Origin: Rhizopus sp. PT2906
Taxonomy: Eukaryota > Mucoromycota > Mucoromycetes > Mucorales > Rhizopodaceae
Reading direction: 5' to 3'
Length of the DNA: 43,604 bases
Assembly (NCBI GenBank): GCA_025529335.1
Contig: JAMYHX010000373.1
Span: forward strand, 1 to 43,604
Translations under genes and position numbers: made by a program
In this document: positions 31,371 through 43,530 of the stretch, in pieces
Layout: the number at the start of each line of letters is the position of its first letter
How positions within the stretch are numbered: the stretch's first letter is position 1
Notes under the pieces: generated by a model
The model's input: only the letters and a program-made list of their open reading frames with translations
What the model was told of the DNA's origin: nothing
Database searches by the model: none

Positions 31371-32236
31371 TGCAGCCTTTATTTTATTTCATGCTTCTAT
31401 GTTCTTTATTATTTTCTTAAACAAGTACAAACCAACCAGAAGTACTTGAATAAAATATACCATTTTACAAACAAAGAAAATTACTTCTTGCAAGGATATT
31501 TTTTAGAACTACGAAAAAAGGGCGCATTGACCACATCTTTCATCCTCTCTCCTTTCGTTAAGATTCTATTTGATCTCAATATGATATGCATAGTATTCAT
31601 TAAAATACAAATTAGTATTTCAGTTTTATAGTTTATGCACTTTAAGCTATTTTCATTTTGTCAATTTGCAGGTATCATTGCTCAATCAAAAAAGAAGCAT
31701 AACCCACTTTGATAGAATACAGCTCAGCTCTAGCTGCATAATATACCTGTCTGAGACAAGATATATTCTTTGCAAGCTAACAAAGATGTATTTTATATAA
31801 AAACGATATACTCTCTTTATGATTTCAATAATCAAACAATCACTAATATCGTATATGCCAAGTAGAAAAAAAGGTAAGAAATAAAAGGGGGAATGCATTT
31901 AAATGGATGGGGTTGGTCAAAGGATAAATTGAATAACCGATACACTCCAACATTAGTCTTATTGTCTCTCTCACTGTCTCTGTCTCTCTGTCTCTCTGTC
32001 TCTCTCTGCACAATAAACATTCCTTTGAAGTTTATGACAAAAAAAAAAGACAATTTTTTTTGATAAACATGAAACTATACACTAAAGTCGAAATAAATAT
32101 GATCCATTATCATCATTTGAACCACTTTCAAACATTTTTTTGCCCTTGATTTATATACGTTTTTCTCGTTTTTTCTTTCTTCTTTTTTCAGCATAGCCTT
32201 TCTTCTTTTTCTTTTATTACATCTTCAATTCAAACG
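31371..32236. other. Intergenic stretch and kinase promoter
   Basis: AT-rich with a (TCTCTG)n run near 31963-32008 and long pyrimidine tracts (32160-32225) just before the kinase ATG, probably its leader. ORFs on the minus strand here are antisense to those tracts. Confidence 0.45.
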
Positions 32237-33092
32237 ATGACTGCTGTAGATACCATTCCATCTCCTTCACCTCAGAGACGAATTATATTCAAAAAGCAGA
32301 GTTCTCCCATGATGTCCCCTGGAAATAGGCGTCGAAAAGATGTGGGTGACTATTGGTTAGGAAAGACGCTAGGCAAAGGATCTTCAGGTACTATTGATAT
32401 ATTTGTTTTTATTCACATTATTCATACATCAACGATAGGATGCGTCAAGATTGGTATACATAAAGTGACGGGAGAGAAAGTGGCCATCAAGATTATATCG
32501 AAATCGCATCTGGCCGCCAATGCTTCTGTAGAAAAAGCTGTCAAAAGGGAAATTGCGGTGATGAAGTTGATTAAACACCCGAATATAATGAGTCTACTGG
32601 ACGTGATTGACTTGTCTGATTCACCTAATTTGTAATTCAACACACTTTGTTCTTTCAATTGTTATTTTTCTAAGCAACTCTTTCTTTCTTTCTTTCTTTC
32701 TTTCTGTTTTCTCTCTTTTTTTTTTTTGTTTAGATATCTGATATTAGAGTATGTTCAAGGTGGTGAATTATTTGAATATTTAGTGTCTCAGGGAAGATTA
32801 TCTGAAAAGGAAGCTAGAAAGTATTTTCAACAAATTATCATTGGCTTGGACTATTGCCACAGGCATTTAATATGGTAACTATGACAGTAAAAAAAAAGCC
32901 TACAAGAAAAAAAAAAAGACTAAAGCTTTGCTTCAGTCATCGTGATTTAAAACCAGAGAATCTACTTCTTGACCGTGACAAGAATATAAAGATTGCTGAT
33001 TTTGGAATGGCGTCACTACAACCCACTGGTTCACTATTAGAAACAAGTTGCGGGTAAGTTATAAATAAAGAAAAGAAAGGGTGTATTAAATG

Positions 33093-33140
<48 letters not shown>

Positions 33141-35485
33141 CTCTCCTCATTATGCAAGTCCTGAAATTGTTAATGTAAGTGTTACACGACTACAGAGAAA
33201 TGTATAGGCCTAAACTCTTCATATAGGGCGTGCCTTATGATGGTTCAGCTTCTGATATATGGTCATGTGGCATCATTCTTTATGCTCTATTGAGTGGACA
33301 TTTACCATTTGATGATGACAATATTCGTCAATTGCTCAACAAGGTCAAGATGGGCAAATACAAAATACCAGATCATGTATCTGATGAAGCAAAAGATTTG
33401 ATACAGAGAATATTAGTGATAAATCCTAGCAAGCGTCTAACAGTAAATGTATACGCATCAAAGCTCTCTCTCTTATTCACACATGGTTCTATAGATGAAA
33501 CAAGTACAATCTCATCCTTGGTTCACGGCTGATCCTCCTCCTAATCTGACCACACTACCTGACCCTCCTACAGCTGCTGAGATAGGCAGACCAGTATCCC
33601 ATGTATCCGAAATTGATGATCGTATCCTTGAGACCCTCAAAGTGTTATGGGCAGAGCTGTCTACGGACAAGATTATTGAAGCGTTATTAAATTCTGAGTA
33701 GGTTTGTGTGTGATAAAGGGGGGAGATAAAGCAAGAAAGCAATATAACATTTAACTAGATATAATATGCAAAAGGTTACCTATGTGCTGCTTCAAAGACA
33801 TGCAAACTCTTATTGGCAAATAGACAGAGATGATGAGATTCGTTCAGGTTTTGTATGCATAGGGATAAAACAAAGCTGATGAAGACTTATTTATTATGAC
33901 ATTAGTTGCATCTCCTGCCAAGCGTCGTCGTCGACCCATCACCATTTGCGCCTTTTCTAATAGCAAGGATCCATTCCCTGGGTTGAAAGGTATGATGACA
34001 AAGTTAGCACAGGATAAATTAGTGCCACCCATGTCTCCTGGAATTCAACATCATTCTACACCTTCTCAGTCTCGACCAGCGAGTCATACATCATTACGCC
34101 CTGTGATTTCAGAAACAGACAACGTATCTGAAGTGAATTCAGCATCATCCCATGTCTCTGTGACGACTACTGCCACTACCACGCTTGCTCCTCCTCCTCC
34201 GGTACCTCCCAAGCCAACTGTGATTCGTACGGATAGAGTATATGAAGATTATCAGCAGAAGAGTCCCTGGCAATTCGCTTCCAACAATAGCAGCAACAGC
34301 AACCAACTGCATACATCAAACATAGGGTTAGTATACGCGATACATATTTGATGACATGAAAAATAAACCTAAAAAAAAAGTAGGCAATCTCCAGTCATCA
34401 GTCGGCCCAGTCATTTTTACACGACACCTCGAACAGCGCCTTATTCACCTGGGCACGAAAATCCATCTTACTCACAGCAGATGCCGATTGCACAACAGCC
34501 TTATGTCCAGGCTTACTTCCATCCTCAATTACAGCAACACATGAATAATATCAGTCATATGCTGTCACCTCGCGTTCCAAGCCATCACCGTCGTCATAAC
34601 AACGATCCAGAAGAATCCCAGATGAGCCGTATGATGCATTTGTGGCAAAGAAACAAGGTTGATCCAGCAAGCCCATTACAGAGACACCAGTACGTCTTTG
34701 ACCGAACCGCCATTGAATCAAGCTCTCTCGTCTGGAAAGACCCATCCCAGGCCGCGCCTTTCCTTTCTCCCGCCTTTGACGTTACTCCAACAAGCTCACC
34801 CACGACCCATCGACATACACATCGGTACTCTTTCAACCCGCCCTGTCATTATGTAAAGCCGCAGCAGCATGCTAGTCCTACTGTTGCCACGAGTAATAAT
34901 TCCAAACGGACATCATGGCTTCCAGGCTTATTTCATTTTAAGCAACCCAAAGTATGTTCTTTAGAATGCGAGGCAAGGGACGAAAGAGAGGCTATTGGAA
35001 AGCTGTCGCAGGTGTTACGAGAGGTAACTATCAGAATAAGGAGATGACGTTGCTGATTTTTTTTTTTTTGCAAAGCGTATGGATGGGTTTATCACTGAAA
35101 GACAAGAACCAGATGGCAGAATACGAAGGAAAGGAGAGATGAGGCTTGCGAATAGTAAGTGGTTTGATAAAGAGCAGCCAAAAAAAAGTATACTTAAGGT
35201 TTTTTTTTATAGACACAAAATCAATATTTTTAAAATTCAAACTTGAAATATATCAGCTTCTTGCAGCAAAGAAGAGAGGCTTATACCGCATCAGTTTTAT
35301 ACAGCAACAAGGTAAAATCTCATATATCTTGATCTAAAAATCTAAACCCACTTTCTATAAAAGGCGATGCTATGGCTCTAGCAGCAGCAGTAAGAATTGT
35401 GGACAGGACTCTGCAAGTCTATGAACAAGAAGCAGAATTGGTATCTGCGGCAAACGGTTGGAGTATTAACCGTGTTGCGATGTGA
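32237..35485 (+). CDS. Gin4/Hsl1/Nim1-type protein kinase with KA1-like tail
   Basis: Thirteen exons (32237-32387, 32439-32631, 32734-32874, 32937-33053, 33141-33174, 33227-33442, 33495-33697, 33759-33847, 33906-34326, 34384-35023, 35076-35154, 35213-35311, 35364-35485) give 834 aa. The kinase domain spans about 39-300: GKGSSGCVKIG, VAIK (Lys68), CHRDLKPEN, DFGMASLQ, T-loop ETSCGSPHYASPE typical of LKB1-activated AMPK relatives. A helical UBA-like block (EIDDRILETLKVLWAEL) follows. Then comes a long Ser/Pro/His/Gln-rich linker. The C-terminus (FKLEIYQLLAAKKRGLYRIS ... VDRTLQVYEQEAEL) fits a KA1 membrane-binding domain. Homologues link septins to mitotic entry (Wee1 control). Intron 4 holds a (TA)n run. 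Intron 9 has tandem acceptors 3 nt apart. Confidence 0.92.
33097..33135 (+). repeat. (TA)n microsatellite in kinase intron 4
   Basis: About 19 TA units in the intron between the kinase DFG and SPHYASPE exons; the intron acceptor follows directly (ATAATATAG). Confidence 0.9.
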
Positions 35486-35988
35486 GCATTTTTTTTTGTA
35501 GATAAAATTATTCCCCCCTTCCATACATATATACAAACACACAATATATATACTTCATGCATTATGTCCTTGCAAATTATCGTTATCCTTTAAATAGGTT
35601 AAACCCTATTTAAGAGACCCGTTTAAAACCAGTGAAAATAAACGCAAGCGCGGGATTTACCTTTAGGAAAGAGATAGCATAAATAACCTTTTTAAATTAT
35701 GCAGATTTCTTTTTCGTTGAAGCAAAAAGCCTTTACAAACATGCTTTATTGTAAAAAAGTTTCATATTTTACCTCAGTATTATCAAATGTTGTAGTCATT
35801 TCTCCATTTGTTTTTGCTTGGGTTTATGATCAGCTGAGAACCCTGCATGAAAAATAAAGCAAATCACTACAAATAAGTTACTCCTCCCTTCTCATTGGCG
35901 TCATGCTTTTGTAAGAATGAGAGTGTGGATATAAAACGTATTTTCTCGCCATAGAAGATTCAGCAATTGTTTTTTTCTTCTTTTTATC
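35486..35988. other. Kinase / dehydrogenase intergenic region
   Basis: About 500 bases, AT-rich; it holds the dehydrogenase promoter listed separately and nothing else recognised. Confidence 0.45.
35893..35937 (+). promoter_or_regulatory. CCAAT (inverted) and TATA boxes of the dehydrogenase gene
   Basis: An ATTGG (inverted CCAAT) lies at 35894-35898 and TATAAAA at 35930-35936, about 53 bases before the ATG. The spacing suits a eukaryotic core promoter. It is inferred from sequence only. Confidence 0.5.
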
Positions 35989-37408
35989 ATGGCTGCAAAC
36001 GCTGCTTCAAATATTGCTCAAAAAGCTATGGGCGAAGTGCCCGTTTCTGTCGCTAATGAGGACAAGCAAGCAACTTCCGGTTCAGACATGCTTGCTTGTT
36101 GCTGGGTTGGCAAAGGCAAAGTGGAATTGAGAAGAGTGCCCAAGCCAGATATAACGGATGATGAAGACGTTATCGTTAAGATTACTGGTACAACAGGTAC
36201 GTGCACACACAGTAAAAGATGCATACAGCTGTTGAACATAATTGCATAGTATGTGGATCTGATTTGCACTTGTATCATGGAGAACTGATGCAGCTCAAGG
36301 AAGGAGAAGTCCTTGGTCATGAGTTTATTGGTACTGTCGAAAAGATTGGCCACAATGTGACAAAGGTCAGACCTGGAGATCGTGTTGTGGCTGCTTTCAA
36401 TATTGCTTGTGGTAAATGTGAGTGGTGTACCAAGGGATTGTACACTTCTTGTTCTTGTGCAAACAACAGTTCAGTCATGGACAAGCTCTATGGCCATCGT
36501 ATCTCCGGTGTTCTTGGCTATTCTCACGTAAGCGACCCTGATATGTCAAAAACACAAGGTTACTCATTCTTTTGTAGATGCTCGGAGGCTTCTCTGGCGG
36601 TCAGGCTGAATATTGTCGTGTCTTGTTTGGAAACACGAATCTGCTCAAGATACCCGACAGTCTTCCTGACGAAAAAGCTCTCTACTTGTCTGATATTGTT
36701 CCTACCTCTTTCCACTGTGTTTTCGATTCAGGCGCTAAAGAAGGAGAAGCTGTTGGTGTGTGGGGTCTTGGCCCAATTGGTCTTTGTGCTTGTCAATGGT
36801 TACGCAAAGTATTCAAAGTCAGGCGTATCATTGCCGTGGACAACGTACCTGAACGTCTTCAGCTGGCCAGGGACCTCTGGGGCGTAGAATGCATCAACTT
36901 TGATGTCGATACGGACGTTTCTTCCAAAATCCTCGAGCTTGAACCTAGAGGTTTGGATCGCTCTCTCGATTGTGCTGGTTTCCGTTACTCAAAGGGGCTT
37001 TTGCACAAGATCGAGCGCGCTGTTGGCTTGGAAACAGATACAAGTGAAGTCATTAATGAAGCAATCCGAGCAACAAAGAAGTTTGGTACTGTTGCCTTGA
37101 TTGCTGATTATGCTGCCTATACCAACCATTTGCTGATTGGTGGCATCATGGAGAAAGGCATCCGCCTTGTGGGTTGTGGTCAGGCGCCTATTCAACGCTA
37201 CTGGGATAAGTGCTTGGAATACATGATCAGCGGTGACTTTGATCCATCTGTCATACTTACGCATCGATTCAAATTGGAAGATATTGTGGAAGTATATCGT
37301 CGTTTCGATAGCAAGGAAAACGGTATTATGAAAACGTTTATTGAAACTCGATTCAGTCGTCCACCAATGCCTGGATCACCTGGTTTAACTACAGTTCATC
37401 ATACGTGA
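35989..37408 (+). CDS. Zinc-dependent alcohol/formaldehyde dehydrogenase-like enzyme
   Basis: Three exons (35989-36196, 36250-36527, 36578-37408) give 438 aa. It is a medium-chain dehydrogenase with catalytic-zinc residues VCGSD and GHEF, structural-zinc lobe CGKCEWCTKGLYTSC, and nucleotide loop VWGLGPIG. The long form with a YLSDIVPTSFHC segment, LDRSLDCAGFR and IGGIMEKGIRLVGCGQ matches the glutathione-independent formaldehyde dehydrogenase-like subgroup common in fungi and bacteria. It oxidises an alcohol or aldehyde adduct with NAD(P)+; the real substrate is not shown by sequence. The N-terminal 30 residues (Ala-rich, MAANAASNIAQKAM) precede the usual domain start. Tandem polyadenylation-like AATAAA motifs lie about 55 bases after the stop. 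All introns are in the first third. Confidence 0.9.
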
Positions 37409-37607
37409 GCCGATATATGTTTATCATTGGGCTCTTGATCTATTCTTTTTGTATATTGAGTGTAAATAAATAAAAAACATATTTTCCCCGAAATTCTGTT
37501 AAAATGATCTGTGACTATAATAAATCAAAGTCACAGCATGCTGTATTGTATGCCCTTTACTTTTAAAAAAAAATAATTTCACGATAGCCTTGTTTGTGTG
37601 TGTAATT

Positions 37608-38189
37608 ATGTTTACTACATTCTTTAAGGGATTAACTTCAGTTGCCAATAGAGGTAAAGAAAGAGCCCAAAGCACGTTATATTCCCCAATAATAACCAAT
37701 AATTAGCTTCTTTTGTTAAACAGCCCATACAAAGTAATTACTTTATTCTTTTGTCTTTTTGACATTTCGAGTTTAACCCTTTCTATAATAGATATCTACC
37801 GACATGTTCAAACAGCAACAGCAGATACTCCATCAGCACTTGAAAAACTTCGTAGCCAGCTACGTTACTATGCAGTCGTTGATATTGCTGGACGTCCCTT
37901 TTTAGTAACAAAGAATGACAAGGTGATTGTCAATCGCTTAAACGATGTCAAGGTGGGCGATGTTCTCAAGTTGGATAAAGTGCGTGAAATTGGATCAAAA
38001 GATTATACATTGAAGGGAACACCTTATGTTCCTGAAAATGTGTTTGATATTAAGGCTACAGTCATTGAACACACTAAAAGTAAATTAATAAGAATTGTAA
38101 AGAAGAAGAGAAGAAAGAACTACAAGCGTACTATTGAACATAAGCAAACCCACACTGTCTTGAGAATATCTAATGTTGATGTACTTTAA
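37608..38189 (+). CDS. Mitochondrial large-subunit ribosomal protein bL21m
   Basis: Two exons (37608-37653, 37792-38189) give 147 aa. The first exon encodes a presequence-like start (MFTTFFKGLTSVANR). The second encodes the L21 fold: YYAVVDIAGRPFLV, VNRLNDVKVGDVLKLDKV, then the basic end KKKRRKNYKRTIEHKQTHT typical of L21 (KKRRKN-x-KR-x2-GHRQ). The in-frame upstream ORF start at 37713 lies inside the intron and lacks the presequence. The protein sits in the mitochondrial 54S subunit. The dehydrogenase lies about 200 bases upstream and the sphingolipid lyase 300 bases downstream, all on one strand but as independent transcription units. Confidence 0.92.
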
Positions 38190-38488
38190 ACACATTGGTA
38201 ATAAACTCTTTTTGTTGATCATTTGAACTCTTTTTGTATTGTTTCAACAATGGCTTGTTTCTTCATTTGGAATTAATACTCGGCCTGATAACGCAGTGTT
38301 TATGTCAATCATTGATATATAGCTTATGATATTCATTCAGAAGGTAAAGTGCCTTGTAGTTATTGAAAGCACTGTGTGGCAGCAAAGATGAAAGATTGAC
38401 GGAATTTCAAATAATATGAGCTTTAACTGAACCCTTTCCATCATCTCTCTTTCTTTTTTTTTTTCCTCTCTTTTAGAGTCTATTTCTT

Positions 38489-40397
38489 ATGGCAAACGCA
38501 GCTTCTAAACAGACAGCACTTCTTCAATTCACACAGATATCAAGCGATATATTGGATAATCGCTACATTCAACACTTGAAAAATATTGTGTTTATTCTAG
38601 TATTACTAAATTACTGGGGAAAACTCTACAATAAGGTATTGGTAGCTGGACCTGTCCGTGCTTATCAAGATCTCAAGAGTTATATACTCAAGGTAATCCT
38701 ATACTAATTGATAGTAAAATACAAAAATGAACCGTTTCGTTAGATTATCTTTAAACAACTACGCCGACTTCCTAGCGTCAAGGCAAAAATTGATCAAGAG
38801 CTTAGTCGTACGGTGGCCCAAATGGAACATTCTATCATGTCTAAAGAAGTTGGATGTGAAATTCATCTGAAGCTTCCATCAAAAGGATTAACGGAAGAAG
38901 AAGTGATGAATAGCCTACAAAAGTATGCTTATTAAAGAACAGAAAAAAAAAAGGTTCTAATTTTTTTTTGTTTATGCAGATTATCATCGTTAAAGAGAGC
39001 TGATTGGGAAGGTGGAAAAGTATCTGGTTCAATTTACCATGGAGGCGAGGACCTTACACGCATTCTTTCTGAGGCATATAGAATCTTTGCCGTAGCAAAC
39101 CCTTTACATCCAGAGATATTCCCGGGAATTCGACGTATGGAAGCAGAATCTGTCGCGATGGTGCTTGCTTTATATAATGCTCCTGCAACTGGATGTGGTA
39201 CTATGACAAGTGGAGGCACCGAAAGTATTCTCATGGCATGTAAAACATATCGTGACATGTATAAGGACCTGAAGGGCATCCGTTACCCAGAAATGTAAGG
39301 ATGTGATATTACGTAACGTGCTTATGACTAAATTAGATTCTCAGGGTAGTGCCAGTGACAATTCATGCTGCCTTCATGAAGGCTGCTAGTTATTTCAATA
39401 TCAAATTGGTTACTGTGCCTGTTGATCCAGTCACACTCAAGGTAGACATCAAGAAAGTGTCCAGAGCGATCACTAAGAATACTGTCATGGTAAGAGGAAA
39501 AAAAAAAAGCACATGTGTCACTAACTCATTTTTTACAAGATTGCTGGATCAGCTGTCAATTTCCCTCACGGTATAGCTGATGATATTGTTGAACTTGGCA
39601 AATTGGCAAAGAAACACAATATTGGACTTCATGTCGATTGTTGCCTTGGTAGTTTCATCATGCCTTTCCTCGAGAAAGCCGGCTTCCCAACGACACCATT
39701 TGATTTCCGTGTTGAGGGTGTTACATCTATATCTTGTGACACACATAAATATGGCTTTGCTGCCAAGGGTTCCTCTATTATCATGTACCGCGATGCAAAG
39801 ATAAGAAAATACCAATACTTTTTATATTCACAATGGACAGGTGGTATCTATGCATCTCCAAGCATTGCTGGATCTAGGTAAATAGAGTGTGTAGATGGAA
39901 ACAATGTCACGCTGACCCTTTCTCAAAGGCCTGGTGCTCTCATTGCTGGTTGTTGGGCTGCTCTTATGCGTATGGGTGAGGATGGATATCTTGATACATG
40001 TAAACAGATCATAGGTGCACGTCGAGCTATCCAAAAGGGTGTAGAATCTATTCCACAATTGCATGTCAAGGGCAATCCAATTGGCCCAGTCATCGCATTT
40101 GGAGCAAATGAACCATTGAATATTTATGATATTGGAGATAAATTATCAGAGCGTGGTTGGAATATAAGTGCAGTTCAGAACCCTGCAGCACTTCATATCT
40201 CTGTTACCCTGCCTTGGGTTAACAGTGCTGATCAATTCGTAAAGGACCTTGAAGAATGTGTAAAAGAGGCACTCAAGGATCCGTCCGCAGGCTCGGGTGC
40301 AACGGCTGCCATCTATGGTGCCTCTGCTAGTGTACCTGACAAGACTATACTCGATGATGCTGCTGCTAGTTTTATTGATTTATTGTATAAAGCATAA
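38489..40397 (+). CDS. DPL1: Sphingosine-1-phosphate lyase
   Basis: Six exons (38489-38692, 38744-38922, 38980-39294, 39345-39489, 39540-39877, 39929-40397) give 549 aa. The N-terminus has one membrane segment (NIVFILVLLNYWGKLY) that anchors it in the ER. The PLP-dependent core shows SGSIYHGGEDLTRI, NPLHPEIFPGIRRMEAE, TSGGTESILMACK, VDCCLGSF and CDTHKYGFAAKG; the cofactor lysine is Lys351, close to Lys353 in human SPL. It cleaves phosphorylated sphingoid bases to ethanolamine phosphate and a fatty aldehyde. Every intron is GT-AG and in phase. The C-terminal 30 residues (Ala/Ser-rich) are less conserved. Confidence 0.96.
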
Positions 40398-40654
40398 AAA
40401 TAATAAACATCATTTATTAAAAATACTATCAATGTGACAATAAAAGCAAGATGAAGGTGATGGTTTCTCAAGATAAAGTAAAAAAAAAAAGAGAGATATA
40501 AAGTGCTTTCTTTATATTTAAATTGGATAAGCAACCTTAATTCATTATCAAAGTTAAACAACCCGGTTCGGCAATAACCTTGAATGTCTTCTCAGCTTAA
40601 AAATGGCTCGCTTTGCTTTGAATTTTTTTCTTTTCTTTTTCAAATTTAAAAAAG

Positions 40655-42540
40655 ATGCTGTATTCAAAAAAGATAGTATCCTTATTAACAGCTGGTTTCA
40701 TACTTGTCACTGGCTCGTTGGCTGCTACTCCTGACATGCATACCATACAAATGTATGAGGCTCAGGGATATAAAGTATTAACTAGTCAAAAAGTATCAGG
40801 ATATTCTGTAAGAATAAAGCAACCATCTTCATGCGAAGACAACATTCAGGTAAGAAATTTTATGCAACCTAAACTTTTATGACTGATTATATTTAAAGTA
40901 TTCTGGATATATCGATAAACACGATACCGATGACCATTACTTTTTCTATTTTACTGAGTCAAGAGCAGATCCCGAGAATGATCCTCTTGTCTTGTGGTTA
41001 AACGGTGGTCCCGGTTGTTCTTCCATGATGGGATTATGGATGGAATTAGGGTAACATTAAGCTATGTCCAAAAAACCATTTTGTTAATATATAATTCATA
41101 TAGACCATGTTTGGTAAATAAGGATGGTAACGGAACAACCAGAAATCCTTATAGTTGGAATAACGCTGCGAACGTCGTATTTTTGGACCAGGTACTCTTT
41201 TTTACATTTGACAGGTTTTATATAAACTCACATTTTCATCTTACAATAGCCCGTTGGAGTTGGTTACAGTTATGGAAAGACCAAAGTGAAGAATACTGAA
41301 GAGTCTGCTCGTGATGTATACGCATTTTTACAGCTCTTTTTGGATGAATACAAAAAATATGCAAACAGTCCCTTCCATATCTCTGGCGAGTCATATGGTA
41401 ACGTTACATATGTATCACCGGTTTTTACTTCTTGCTTATCTGTTTTTTCATTTCAGCTGGTCACTATCTTCCTGCAATTTCATCTGAAATTATAAACAAT
41501 AACAAGGAAGCAACAGAGAAAGGCTTATTGAAGATCAACTATAAATCTATGCTGATCGGCAATGGCTGGACTAATCCCAAGATTCAATTCAAAGAATATG
41601 AAACTTATGGATGCACAAATTATTCAAAATGTAAGTAAAAAAAAAAAAAAATTAAACGTTATCATATTCACACGCTGTGTAGACCAACCTATCTTTAATG
41701 AAACCACCTGCAAGGATATGGAAGTTACTTATCCTCGATGTGAGTCTCTCATGAATGCTTGTTACAGATTCCCTACTTCCCTGACATGTATTCCCGCTGG
41801 TCTCTATTGTGAAAGTAGACAAGCTGGCCCTTTTGAACAAACAGGATTAAACCCTTATGATATCCGTATGAAGTGCGAAGGTGACAGTGGACTATGCTAC
41901 AATCTGATTGAAGCCATTCAAGATTATGCCAACAAACCAGAAGTCATTAGCAATCTGGGTGTAGATCCTGAGGTAGAAAAGTATGAAAGCTGTAGCAACT
42001 CTGTTGGATACAGATTCGGTACAACAGGTGACAAGTACGAAAAAAAAAATAACAGAAATGGCATGTTTTAACTAAAAAGGAAAAATTATAGTTCTTTTGA
42101 TTACTCGCCTAAAGTTGCAGAAACTTTAGAGGCAGGTGTTCGTGTCTTGTTGTATGTTGGTGATATGGATTGGATTTGTAACTGGTAATTGAACAAACAA
42201 GGGGGGGGGCAACGTATCGTTCAAACTAAAATCATTTCACAAAAGGGTGGGTAATCTAGCTTGGAGTCTGGAAATGAAATGGAGCGGTCAGGAAGGATAC
42301 AATGCTGCACCAACTGAACCTTGGTATAGTGATCTCACAGGAAAACATGCAGGTGATGTTCGTAGCTTCGGGAAACTCACATTCCTCAAGATCTTTGAAG
42401 CCGGTCACATGGTACCAATGACTTAACTAATCTCTATGAACGTTTGTATTAATCAATATTCTTAGGTTCCCTTTGATCAACCAGAGAATGCATTGGACTT
42501 TTTCAACAAGTGGCTCAATGAACTTCCTTTGGCAAACTAG
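40655..42540 (+). CDS. Serine carboxypeptidase, carboxypeptidase Y-like
   Basis: Nine exons (40655-40849, 40899-41050, 41104-41191, 41250-41397, 41457-41630, 41683-42034, 42092-42184, 42246-42411, 42466-42540) give 480 aa. An N-terminal signal peptide (to about residue 24, ...LVTGSLAA) is followed by the S10 peptidase core: oxyanion loop LNGGPGCSS, nucleophile GESYAGHY (Ser193), YVGDMDWICNW (Asp396), EAGHMVPFDQP (His455). It removes C-terminal residues, probably in the vacuole or outside the cell. The propeptide is very short compared with yeast CPY (about 90 residues), so activation or sorting may differ. The cysteine-rich lid (CKDMEVTYPRC ... C) is present. Exons 6-7 use the donor at 42035, which restores the frame; an earlier GT at 42028 does not. 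Confidence 0.95.
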
Positions 42541-43103
42541 ATAAATTAAATAAATCCAAGAGTGTCAATCAACACTAAGCTCTCTGAGTATTACAGTATA
42601 CTTAATTTATTGTCATATTGAGCTTGGATGAATCCATTGAGGTTTATCCCATATTATAAATAATAATGAGAATGAAGCTTATCATTACTGTGCTTCCACT
42701 CTCAATTTACCTAATTTTTGAAAACCCTGCCCTTTTTTTGAATAATCTTGGACACTTGTGTGAGATCAAATTCCCCAGGAAAACGAAATTAATTTACCCA
42801 GCTTTTCGAAAGTAAATTCCCCCATTTTTTCTACCAGCGCTGGTCAAAACAGTTATTTTCCAGATTCATCTACAATCCTTCATTTACCATCTTTGTGAAA
42901 AAAAATTATTCTTTAACAACAGTTATGATAAGATAGCATTAAAAAAGTTGATCGAAATACTTTTAAAGGTGGGTAATTCTACATCCCGTTTTTGCAAAAA
43001 AAATTGCCATTCTACATTCGTCCCAAGACAGAATGTCAACATGGAGGGTATTTTACTATGTAATGAAATATTATGATGTTTAAAACACGGATACAGTTTT
43101 AAC
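42541..43103. other. Convergent intergenic region
   Basis: AT-rich tails of two converging genes. An AATAAA-like run follows the carboxypeptidase stop. No further gene was recognised. Confidence 0.45.
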
Positions 43104-43530
43104 TCAACAGTCTTTTTCTTCACCGTCTTCTACTTCATCGTCTTCATCGTCTTCATCGTCTTCTTCATCGTCTTCTTCATCGTCGTCTTCATCATCCTCT
43201 TTTCCAAAAGTGGCTTTTGTTGCCCAAGCATTGTAATTGAGCTTTTTCTTTTGATTGACTTCAGTTAAGATGTTTTCGATATCATTTTCGGCGCTGGAAA
43301 TATTATCGTGATAAATCTTGAGTAGATCACCCAACAAATCCTAAAAAAGAAAAAGCGGTAATATTTGATAATGCAAAATACTGGTTGTCTTGTCCACCAT
43401 CTTACATCAATTGTAGATAGAAAATTAATCAAGTTTTCTAAAGATCCTGTTTGAATTTGCTGCAACGACTTAGGAAAACAAAAAGAATAAACATCCTCCA
43501 GTTTGTACTCTTTTTTCTTTGGTAAACTTA
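43104..43530 (-). CDS. Hypothetical protein with acidic C-terminus, 5' partial
   Basis: Two exons are visible (43530-43406 and 43340-43104), joined by a GT-AG intron in phase. A probable acceptor (CAG at 43533-43531) shows that more exons lie beyond the right edge or in the last 70 bases. The readable 120 residues include KEYKLEDVYSFCFPKSLQQ, a helical region (SLENLINFLSTIDDLLGDLL, SSAENDIENILTEV) and a tail of almost pure Asp/Glu (from a GAC/GAA-rich simple sequence at about 43125-43200). Family not recognised. The helix plus acidic tail could fit a chaperone-like or complex subunit protein, but that is guesswork. Confidence 0.6.

Noticed and set aside
36989..37264. 91-codon minus-strand ORF
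   Set aside because: Antisense to conserved dehydrogenase coding sequence; a shadow frame.
37713..37791. ATG at 37713 as the bL21m start
   Set aside because: It lies in intron sequence with a hydrophobic, AT-driven reading; the upstream exon at 37608 gives a proper mitochondrial presequence and joins in phase.
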